DNA of 64,000 nt from Microbacterium aerolatum (lineage in GTDB: Bacteria > Actinomycetota > Actinomycetes > Actinomycetales > Microbacteriaceae), in contig NZ_BJUW01000013.1 of NCBI RefSeq assembly GCF_007988825.1, forward strand, positions 1 through 64,000, in the 5' to 3' direction. Both the position numbers and the translations under genes were made by a program. The notes beneath the pieces were generated by a model that searched no databases, had not been told where the DNA came from, and saw only the letters and a list, made by a program, of their open reading frames with translations. This document shows, piece by piece, positions 48,667 through 55,922 of the stretch (within the stretch, counting starts at the first letter, position 1; the number at the start of each line of letters is the position of its first letter).

Positions 48667-49503
48667 TCAGCCCTTGAGGCCGCCGGCGAACCCCTGGATG
48701 AAGCGCTTCTGGGCGAACAGGTAGAAGGCGAGGATCGGGATCATCGAAACGATGACGATCGCGAAGATCTTGTTCCAGGACGAGACGAGCGAACCGATGT
48801 AGTAGTACATCGCGACCGGGAGGGTCTGGTTCTCCGAGCCGCCGAGGAAGATGAGCGAGGTGAAGAAGTCGTTCCACACGATGAGCCCTGCGAGGATCGC
48901 GACCGTGCCGGTCGCCGGAGACATCAACGGGAGCACGATGCGGAAGAAGATCTGCGTGCGCGAGGCCCCGTCGATCGTGGCCGCCTCTTCGTACTCGGTG
49001 CCGAGGCCCCGGAAGAAGCCGGCGTAGAGGAAGATCGACAGCGGCAGCAGCATCCCGGTGTAGAGGATGATCATGCCCCAGATCGAGCCGGTCAGGCCGA
49101 TGGTGCGCGCACCGATGTACAGCGGCACGGTTCCGAGCTGCGTGGGAAGCACGATGGCGATGAGGAACAGGTAGTATACCGTCCGGCTCCAGCGTCGGGT
49201 GCTGCGGGAGATGACGTACCCCGTCAGGGCGCCGAGCAGCACGAGTCCGAGGATGCTTCCCGCGGTGATGAGGATGCTGTTGACCAGACCCATCACGACG
49301 TTCGAATTGCCCTGGGCCGTGAGCACCTCGACGAAGTTCGAGAAGTCGACGCTCGTAGGCGGGGCCAAGTTGGACGAGGTGATGACCTCCTGATCCGACT
49401 TCAGCGCCGTGGTGACCAGGAAGTAGAACGGGGCGAGGAAGATCAGGGCGAACACCCAGATGAGGACCTCGCGGAGCGCGGTGAGCTTCGTGTAGCGGAA
49501 CAT
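48667..49503 (-). CDS. Carbohydrate ABC transporter permease (MalG/CUT1 type)
   Basis: Membrane subunit of 278 aa with six hydrophobic segments. EEAATIDGASRTQIFFRIVLP is the MalG EAA loop, GLIVWNDFFTSLIF and the C-terminal KRFIQGFAGGLKG are typical of the family. Begins one base after the stop of the MalF-type gene. Part of the importer that likely brings glycosides or oligosaccharides into the cell for the oxidase and deglycosidases. The ATPase is not encoded here, as is common when MsiK-type shared ATPases are used in actinobacteria. Confidence 0.93.
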   Translation of the reverse strand: MFRYTKLTALREVLIWVFALIFLAPFYFLVTTALKSDQEVITSSNLAPPTSVDFSNFVEVLTAQGNSNVVMGLVNSILITAGSILGLVLLGALTGYVISRSTRRWSRTVYYLFLIAIVLPTQLGTVPLYIGARTIGLTGSIWGMIILYTGMLLPLSIFLYAGFFRGLGTEYEEAATIDGASRTQIFFRIVLPLMSPATGTVAILAGLIVWNDFFTSLIFLGGSENQTLPVAMYYYIGSLVSSWNKIFAIVIVSMIPILAFYLFAQKRFIQGFAGGLKG

Positions 49504-49504
49504 G

Positions 49505-50473
49505 TCAGGACTCCTCGGGGCGGCCGTTGGTCACGCGCTGCTGGATGATCGCGAAGACCAGGATGACGACGGTGAGCAGGAGCGCGAGCGCGGCACCGTA
49601 GCCGAAGTTCCCGAGCGCGAAGGACTCCTTGTACACCTGGGTGGCGAGCGTCTCCGTGGCCCCCGCGGGACCGCCACCGGTCATCGCCATGATCTGGTCG
49701 AAGACGCGCAGTCCGTTGACGAGCCCGAGCGTCGTCGCGATCGCGACGGCGGGGCGGATGGACGGGAACGTGACGTGCCAGAACCGCTGGCGGAGGTTCG
49801 CACCGTCGATTGCGGCGGCCTCTTCGATCTCCACTGGAACGGCGGCGAGCCCCGCCATGTAGATGACCATGGCGAAGCCGGTGTTCTGCCAGACGACGAC
49901 GATCAGGATGGTCCAGATCGCGAAGGTCGGATCTGCGACCCAGGCCTTGGCGAACTCTTCGAGGCCGATGGAGCGCAGGAACGCGTTGATCGGCCCGTTG
50001 AAGTCGAAGATGAACTTCCACACGTACGAGACGGCGAGCGGGCTGAGCACGACCGGCATGAAGAACAGCACCCGCAGCGCGTAACGGGTCTTCAGCCCGC
50101 GATTGAGGGCGAGGGCGAGGCCGAGACCGACGACGTTGCTGAGGATGACGGAGACGAACGCCAGGAAGAGCGTGTTGCTGAGTGCGCCGACCTGCGTAGG
50201 ATCGCCGAAGATCTTGGCGAAGTTGGCGAACCCGATCCAGTTGAACGATCCGATTCCGGACCAGTCGGTGAATGCGAAGAAGCCTCCGACGGTGGTCGCG
50301 ACATAGTGGATCGCGATGACGAGGAGGATGCCCGGAAGCGCCCACCACCAGTGCCCGAACTTCAGCAGCCCCGGGCGGCGCGGCGCCGGATTACGGTGAC
50401 GGCCCCGGCGATTGCGCTTCGGGACGATCACCAGCTCTGTCTCTGTTTCGGCGTCGATCATCTTGGTGGGCAT
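49505..50473 (-). CDS. Carbohydrate ABC transporter permease (MalF/CUT1 type)
   Basis: Membrane subunit of 322 aa. A basic N-terminus (KRNRRGRHRNPAPRRP) precedes six hydrophobic segments; EEAAAIDGANLRQRFWHVTFP is the EAA loop. Start ATG 50473 chosen because the upstream part of the open frame has no hydrophobic or family-like sequence. 80 nt downstream of the binding-protein gene. Confidence 0.92.
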   Translation of the reverse strand: MPTKMIDAETETELVIVPKRNRRGRHRNPAPRRPGLLKFGHWWWALPGILLVIAIHYVATTVGGFFAFTDWSGIGSFNWIGFANFAKIFGDPTQVGALSNTLFLAFVSVILSNVVGLGLALALNRGLKTRYALRVLFFMPVVLSPLAVSYVWKFIFDFNGPINAFLRSIGLEEFAKAWVADPTFAIWTILIVVVWQNTGFAMVIYMAGLAAVPVEIEEAAAIDGANLRQRFWHVTFPSIRPAVAIATTLGLVNGLRVFDQIMAMTGGGPAGATETLATQVYKESFALGNFGYGAALALLLTVVILVFAIIQQRVTNGRPEES

Positions 50474-50553
50474 GAGATCCTCGTGTGCTCGTGCATCGGA
50501 AGTGGTGGGGCGATGACTGCCCGGGAAGCGGGGCTCCCCGGGCAGTCGTGCGA

Positions 50554-51852
50554 TCAGTCGCCGTATGCGGCGTCCATGTCCTGGAGGACCTGATCGACCG
50601 TCTTCTGTCCTGTCAGCAGACCCTGGACGCCCACCTGGAGCGCCTCGTACACCGAAGGGTTCGGCCAGATGTTGTTCGGCAGCGGCGTGAACGAGCCCTC
50701 TGCGAGAAGGTCGACGACCGGGGAGTAGATCGTGTCCTCGAGGTCGAGCTCCTGGTACGACGAGACCGGCAGGAGACCGGACTTCTCGTAGTACAGCGTC
50801 TGCGCTTCGGACGACGCGAGCCACTCGACGAACGCGGCCGCGGCGTCCTTGGCCTCCGATGCGGCGTTGATCGAGATCGTGTAGTTGGAACTGGCGATGA
50901 TGTAGGGATCCCCGCCGTCGGCTGCCGGGAAGGGCTGCACCTTGAAGTCGGCCTCCGGCGGCGCGGCGGCCGCGATCTCGACGGCCGAACCCGATGGGAT
51001 GAAGCTGCCCACCGAGACACCCTGGGCGAGACCGTTCGTGATGGCGTCGAAGCCTGCGCCCTCTGCACCGGGCTGGAAGCAGCCACCCTCGTGCAGGTCC
51101 ATGACCGTCTGCAGGGTGTCGGCCCAGCCTTCGCTCTCGGCGAAGGTCGTCTCGCCGTCGGCGCGCTGCTGGTTCCAGTCAGGCGTTTCGGCGTACACGC
51201 GGGTCGCGGCGATGCCCTGCGCCGTGAGGCCGGCGTTCGGGCCGGCGGCGCCGGCGAGCGCAAGGAGCGACTTGCCGTCTGCGGCGAGCGCGGTGCACGC
51301 GTCGTACATGTCCGCCTCGGTGGTCGGCCACTCGTCGAGGCCGTTCATCGCCGCGGTGCCCATGCTCGTGACGACAGCTGCGATCGTGAAGTCCATCGGC
51401 TGGCCGTAGGTCTTGCCGTCGATCTCGAAGATCGTCTCGCTGCCCTCCGGTACGAGGCCCTCGGCGGTGGCGCCCAGTGGCTCGAGGAACCCGGCCTCTG
51501 CGAGCGGGATGACACCGCGCGCATCACCGGAACCGGGCGTCGTCTGGATGACGTCCGAGGCGTTGCCGGCCTGCAGCTGCGTGCGGATCGTCTCGCCGTA
51601 CTTGTCGTTCGGCGTCGGGTTGGTGGTGATCTCGACGTCGGGGTTCGCCTCCATGTAGGCCTTGGCGAGCGACTCGTACGGGCTCTCGAGGTTGTTGGAC
51701 GTGGCGAACGTGAACGAGAACGACTGCGACTCGCCTCCGTCGCCGGCGTCGTCGGTTCCACCGGCGGAGCAGCCGGCAAGGATGAGGGCTCCCACGGTCG
51801 CGACGGCGAGAGTGCCGGTGCGGAGGACGTGAGTGCGGCGGTGCTGTGTCAT
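50554..51852 (-). CDS. Carbohydrate ABC transporter substrate-binding lipoprotein
   Basis: Family 1 extracellular binding protein, 432 aa. Signal peptide with lipobox LAGC, Cys28 lipid anchor. Mature region has ESLAKAYMEANPDVEITTNP, GSGDARGVIPLAEAGFLEPL, and the C-terminal AAAAFVEWLASSEAQTLYYEKSGLLPV motif of CUT1 binders. Start ATG 51852 is preceded by AAAGGCTGG. First gene of the importer/isomerase/3-oxidase operon, divergent from a LysR regulator. Ligand probably a glycoside. Confidence 0.92.
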   Translation of the reverse strand: MTQHRRTHVLRTGTLAVATVGALILAGCSAGGTDDAGDGGESQSFSFTFATSNNLESPYESLAKAYMEANPDVEITTNPTPNDKYGETIRTQLQAGNASDVIQTTPGSGDARGVIPLAEAGFLEPLGATAEGLVPEGSETIFEIDGKTYGQPMDFTIAAVVTSMGTAAMNGLDEWPTTEADMYDACTALAADGKSLLALAGAAGPNAGLTAQGIAATRVYAETPDWNQQRADGETTFAESEGWADTLQTVMDLHEGGCFQPGAEGAGFDAITNGLAQGVSVGSFIPSGSAVEIAAAAPPEADFKVQPFPAADGGDPYIIASSNYTISINAASEAKDAAAAFVEWLASSEAQTLYYEKSGLLPVSSYQELDLEDTIYSPVVDLLAEGSFTPLPNNIWPNPSVYEALQVGVQGLLTGQKTVDQVLQDMDAAYGD

Positions 51853-51940
51853 GTCCAGCCTTTCTGACTTCGTTGTCGGCGACTCGTTCATCGGGCCGCC
51901 CGCTGTTCTGCCAGTATCGTCCCGATGTGCCAGAAACACA

Positions 51941-51971
51941 CATAAGCTGTTTCGATATGCGGCATAAGCTG
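51941..51971. promoter_or_regulatory. Direct repeat CATAAGCTG x2, candidate LysR-type binding site
   Basis: CATAAGCTG occurs at 51941-51949 and 51963-51971 with a 22-nt period, two helical turns. It lies in the 236-nt divergent region between the binding-protein gene and lysR-type gene, about 90-120 nt upstream of each start. Confidence 0.5.
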
Positions 51972-52088
51972 GCGCGAACCGGATGGCGAATGCCCCGCAT
52001 CCGGCTGAGCGATGGCCCCTGGCGTGCACATAGATTGCATCGATAGACTGACGGCACCCGATCCCCTCTCCCGAAGGGTCACATCGTT

Positions 52089-53024
52089 GTGACAGATCAC
52101 GCGCTTCTCTCTCGTCTCGACCTCAACCTCCTGGTCTCACTCGACGCACTGCTCACCGAACGCAGCGTGACGAGGGCCGCGGATCGCCTCCATCTCAGCC
52201 AGCCGGCGCTGAGCGCGTCGCTCGCCCGACTGAGGACGCACTTCAACGACCAGATCCTGGCGCGGCGCGGCAACACCTATGAGCTCACGCCTTTCGCACT
52301 GCGACTTTCGGAGCACACCTCGACGGCACTTGAGGCCGCGCGCCGCGTGTTCGAGAGCCAGGCGACGTGGGCACCGTCGGACTCGACCCGGGAGTTCTCG
52401 ATCTACGGCTCCGACTACGGGTTCGCCACGGTCGGCGCCGCAGTCTCGAAGCTCGCGGCAGACCGTGGTCTCGGCATCCGGTTCCGGTTCATGCTTCACA
52501 ATCCGACCGTCGTCGAGGATGCCGCCACACGCCTGCGCTCCGCGGACGCGCTGATCATCCCGCACGGGTTCCTCACCGATCTCGCGTACGCCGACCTGTG
52601 GCGCGACGACTGGGTGGCGATCGTCTCCGACGACCATCCGTCGGTCGGCGAGACGCTGACCATGGAAGAGCTCGGTACGCTCCCCTTCGTGATGACATAC
52701 CAGTCGCGGTCGGCATTCACGTCGGCGAGCAGGCAGATCCAGCAGCTCGGCATCGAGCCGCGCGTCGAGGCTGTCGTGGAGAGCTTCCTGTCGATGCCGC
52801 TGTTCGTGTCCGGAACCGACCGGGTCGGTTTCGTGCAGCGCGCGCTGGCGCCCGTCGTCACGCGCCTCGGCGGCGTGCGGGTCGTCGGGCTGCCGTTCGA
52901 TGCGACGCCGATCGTCAACGCGGTCTGGTGGCACCCCGTTCATGGCCGGGATCCGGAGCACGCCTGGATGATCGATCTCCTCCGCGAGGCGGGCGAAATC
53001 GTCCAGGCAGGCGAGCACGCCTGA
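52089..53024 (+). CDS. LysR family transcriptional regulator (NodD-like subgroup)
   Basis: Regulator of 311 aa, GTG start. LDLNLLVSLDALLTERSVTRAADRLHLSQPALSASLARLR is the HTH region (about residues 10-50, core AADRLHLSQPALSASLARL). LVSLDALL and the SMPLFVSGTDRVGFVQRAL effector-domain motif are typical of the NodD/aromatic-responding subgroup, whose ligands include flavonoids and other phenolics. It diverges from the sugar importer operon and converges on the fused deglycosidases, so it may sense the aromatic part of the glycoside. Confidence 0.9.
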   Translation: MTDHALLSRLDLNLLVSLDALLTERSVTRAADRLHLSQPALSASLARLRTHFNDQILARRGNTYELTPFALRLSEHTSTALEAARRVFESQATWAPSDSTREFSIYGSDYGFATVGAAVSKLAADRGLGIRFRFMLHNPTVVEDAATRLRSADALIIPHGFLTDLAYADLWRDDWVAIVSDDHPSVGETLTMEELGTLPFVMTYQSRSAFTSASRQIQQLGIEPRVEAVVESFLSMPLFVSGTDRVGFVQRALAPVVTRLGGVRVVGLPFDATPIVNAVWWHPVHGRDPEHAWMIDLLREAGEIVQAGEHA

Positions 53025-53053
53025 GCCACGCCCGACTGCGTTCACATGTGGGC

Positions 53054-54529
53054 TCACACCGCCTGGAGCGACCTCATCGTCGTGCGGATCAGGTCGTGCT
53101 GCCTGCGCACGAGCACGAGCGGGTCGACCTCGCCGAGCTCGGCGAACGCATGCCCCTCCCATTCGCTCGACCAGTACCCGCGGTAGCCGCCCTCGACGAA
53201 CACTCGCACGAGCTCGGGGTAGTCGATCGCAGGCTCCTGACCGTGCTCGTCGATGTCGTAGAACTTCGCGTGCACGTGCATGATCTGCGGCATGATGTCG
53301 GCCCACTCGCGCGGGTCGACGTGGCCGTGCATGTTGAATGCGAGGTGCGCGAAGGACCCGAGTCGACCCGGGTCGAAATCGCGCCCCGTGAGGTAGCCGA
53401 TGAACTCCTGCTGACGCTCCTGCATCGTGGCATCCGTCGCCCAGATCTGCTGCAGACGGGCGAGCGCCTCGTCGTCGAGACCGGCGCGCTGCACGGCACG
53501 CAGAAGCGTCGGCGACATCGCGTGCATGGTCGACGAGAAGTCGGCGACGAATCCGAGCAGTGGCGAGTCGAGGGCGGCATAAGTGTCGCGCACCTTCATG
53601 ATCGGCTCGGCGTTCGGGCCCATCGGAGCGTGGATCTCATAGGCGAGCTTCAGCTCGAGTTCCTCGGCGATCGGAAGCAGTCGCCGCAGCAGTTCCGGCT
53701 TCGCGCTCTGGATGCGCACGAGCGGGAAGCCCAGCTTCTTCGCACCGCGGAACATGAGCTCGCTGAAGGCGAACTCCTCGTCGGGGGTCATGTCGCGGTC
53801 GCGTCGGCGTCCCATGTCGAGGTTCGCGCCGAACGAGCTGGCGTCGAAGCCGTGGCGATCGAATGCCGTCCGCCACGTGCGCTCGAATTCGTCGGAGACG
53901 ACGGGGTACGTCGGCACCATCTGCGACGCGACGATCTCGATGCCGGGACCGATGCCGAGTTCGGACACGCGGTCGAGCAGCCCGTCGAAGTCGTACCAGC
54001 CGGCGCGGAACTCCGCGGATGCCGAGTAGAGCGTGAGACCCAGCCGGAACGGGTCGGCATCGGTCGCCGGCGGAGCCGGCGGAACGTCGGAGACCAGCGC
54101 CGGAGCGGGCGCGTCGGCATCCGTCACCGTCAGCGAGAGAGAGTCCCGGACGAAGTTGGGTACATACATACCCGGCGCGCCGTCCTTCCCGGGAGCGATC
54201 TGCATGTACGGCAAGCGCAACTGCCCGACGAGCGTGATCTCGTACTTCTCACCGAGTTCGACCGGGCGCTCTCCCTTGGCCACCAGCAGCGGATGCTCCT
54301 GCAGGAACCAGAGCGTCTCACTCTGGTTCGGCAGCTCCTCGAGGCGGTATTCGCGGTCGCCGAGGACGAAGCGGAGGTCGTCCTGTGGCACGGGCTTGCC
54401 GTCGACGGTCAGCTCGAGGCTGGTCACCGATGACAGCCACAGGCTGCGGTACCAGGGGATGGTGAGGCGCAGCGCGAGGCCGTCCGGGTGCGGACGGAGG
54501 CTGTCGGCGTGGATGAGTCCGTTGGGCAT
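53054..54529 (-). CDS. Single-chain beta-alpha fusion of C-glycoside deglycosidase-like subunits
   Basis: Protein of 491 aa. Residues 1-135 are a beta-subunit domain (IPWYRSLWLS 24-33, LPNQSETLWF 66-75, LPYMQIAPG 106-114); 136-160 is an Ala/Pro/Asp linker; 161-491 is the TIM-barrel alpha domain with E298 (YEIHAP), D330 (VADFSST), H420 (MHVHAKFYDI) and E456 (SSEWEGH). Its two parts match the separate proteins at 43254 and 43679 closely. In the known CarBC and DfgAB enzymes the subunits are separate chains, so this is a natural fusion. ATG 54529 has GGAAAG upstream. Gap of 13 nt from the next fusion gene. Confidence 0.87.
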   Translation of the reverse strand: MPNGLIHADSLRPHPDGLALRLTIPWYRSLWLSSVTSLELTVDGKPVPQDDLRFVLGDREYRLEELPNQSETLWFLQEHPLLVAKGERPVELGEKYEITLVGQLRLPYMQIAPGKDGAPGMYVPNFVRDSLSLTVTDADAPAPALVSDVPPAPPATDADPFRLGLTLYSASAEFRAGWYDFDGLLDRVSELGIGPGIEIVASQMVPTYPVVSDEFERTWRTAFDRHGFDASSFGANLDMGRRRDRDMTPDEEFAFSELMFRGAKKLGFPLVRIQSAKPELLRRLLPIAEELELKLAYEIHAPMGPNAEPIMKVRDTYAALDSPLLGFVADFSSTMHAMSPTLLRAVQRAGLDDEALARLQQIWATDATMQERQQEFIGYLTGRDFDPGRLGSFAHLAFNMHGHVDPREWADIMPQIMHVHAKFYDIDEHGQEPAIDYPELVRVFVEGGYRGYWSSEWEGHAFAELGEVDPLVLVRRQHDLIRTTMRSLQAV

Positions 54530-54542
54530 GATGTCTTTCCGT

Positions 54543-55844
54543 TCAGAGCTTGTCTGCGACCTGGCGCATGAGCGAGTGCTGGCGGCGAACCTGCTCGATG
54601 GACCGCCACGGGATGCGCTCGCCCTCGTACTCGCTGGAGAGGTAGCCGGTGTACCCGGCATCCTTGAGGGCGCGAAGGACCGGCTCCCACGGGATCTGCT
54701 GATCTTCGAGCGCGTCGTCGATGTCGTGGAACTTCGCCTGGATGAAGACGACGTGGTCGATGATGTCGAAGACATCGGCTGGGTCGACACCGATGCCGTC
54801 GAGGAATGCCGGACGGCGGCCGGGCAACTCGCCCGGGGCCAGGGGGATCGGCCGATCCTGGAAGATCCCGGTGTCGAGCAGCAGCCCGAAGTGCTTCGTG
54901 CCGGTGCGCTTGATCAGTTCGATGTAGTCGTCGACGACCTCGTGCTTGATCGGTGTCGGCGAGTGGATCTCGGGGCAGATGATGACATCGAGCTCCTCCG
55001 CCAGCGGAAGGCTCGCCTCGACCACGTCGGTCCAGATCGGGTGCGGGATGAGGTCGCCGGAGACGACGCCGATCTTCGGGCGCACGAAGCGGAACCCGAG
55101 TCGCTTCGCGAGCCGGAGGTCTCGTTGCAGGGCGGCGGCGCCCTCTTCGACGGTCATGTCACGGCCGTGCTCGCCGCTGGAGTGCAGGCGGGTGTCGATC
55201 CAGGAGCCATAGTTGGTCGGTTCGAGACCGTAGACCTCGAGCAGCCGGAACCACTCGTCGACCCACTCCTGCGGCGGGTCCGGGTAGTTCGGCACGTGGC
55301 CCTCACCGAGGATCTCGACACCGGTCGCCCCGAGGTCGGCGATCGAATGCAGGGCCGTCTCGAGGTCGGTGTTGGTGCCGTAGTCACCCATGAAGCTGTA
55401 CAGCGAGACGCCGTAGGTGAACGGGGCGCCCTTCGCTTCGGGCGAGAGCGTCACGTGCTTGGTGACCTGATAGCGGCTGGGCTGGTGCTCCTGCGGAATG
55501 TACGACATGCGCAGGCGCAGGTCGATCGAAAGCTCGTGGATGCCGTCGGGCAGACCCCCTGGCAGGGGAACGGTGACGACCGCGGCATCCTCCAGCTGCC
55601 AGCGAACGCCGTCGCTCTGCCACAGTTCTTCGAGCGTGTACGTCTTGCCCTGCAGCGTCCACAGCGGGATCTCGGGCGCGACATCGACGTGGCCGGGGAT
55701 GCTGACGCCGATGCCGTCGATCAACGAAGCGGCCATGCCGCGGTACGACGGCATCCGCACTCGGAACTGGAATCCGGTGATCTCGCCGCCCTCACGGACG
55801 TTGCGGAATCCGACGGACTGGATGAGGTCTCTCTCGAGAAGCAT
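54543..55844 (-). CDS. Second beta-alpha fusion, deglycosidase-like, diverged metal site
   Basis: Protein of 433 aa. Residues 1-135 form a beta-type domain (RVRMPSYRGMAASLID, LWTLQGKTYTLEELWQSDGVRWQL, RMSYIPQEHQPSRY) and residues 140-433 the barrel. Metal-site positions are E292 (PEIHSP), D324 (LLLDTGI), Q369 (FIQAKFHDI) and E405 (SSEYEGE): glutamine replaces the histidine found in the other alpha copies. The linker is much shorter than in the fusion at 53054. First gene of the pair. Probably a different substrate or a distinct elimination/isomerisation step. Confidence 0.83.
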   Translation of the reverse strand: MLLERDLIQSVGFRNVREGGEITGFQFRVRMPSYRGMAASLIDGIGVSIPGHVDVAPEIPLWTLQGKTYTLEELWQSDGVRWQLEDAAVVTVPLPGGLPDGIHELSIDLRLRMSYIPQEHQPSRYQVTKHVTLSPEAKGAPFTYGVSLYSFMGDYGTNTDLETALHSIADLGATGVEILGEGHVPNYPDPPQEWVDEWFRLLEVYGLEPTNYGSWIDTRLHSSGEHGRDMTVEEGAAALQRDLRLAKRLGFRFVRPKIGVVSGDLIPHPIWTDVVEASLPLAEELDVIICPEIHSPTPIKHEVVDDYIELIKRTGTKHFGLLLDTGIFQDRPIPLAPGELPGRRPAFLDGIGVDPADVFDIIDHVVFIQAKFHDIDDALEDQQIPWEPVLRALKDAGYTGYLSSEYEGERIPWRSIEQVRRQHSLMRQVADKL

Positions 55845-55911
55845 CGGCGCTCGCTCTCTGTGTGTGGCGTCTTCGCTTCTTCGAGGCTAACCCCTTACGC
55901 GCGTTTTCTAC

Positions 55912-55922
55912 ATAAGACTTAT
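55912..55922. promoter_or_regulatory. Palindrome ATAAGACTTAT upstream of the fused genes
   Basis: ATAAG-A-CTTAT in a short AT-rich region 68 nt before ATG 55844, with CATAAC again at 55932. On the minus strand GTTATG (55932-55937) and TATGTA (55909-55914) are 17 nt apart and could be the promoter. Confidence 0.4.

Noticed and set aside
52367-54433. 688-codon rightward open frame over lysR and the fused deglycosidase
   Set aside because: Arg/His-rich, no domain motif, antisense to the 53054 fusion and out of frame with lysR.
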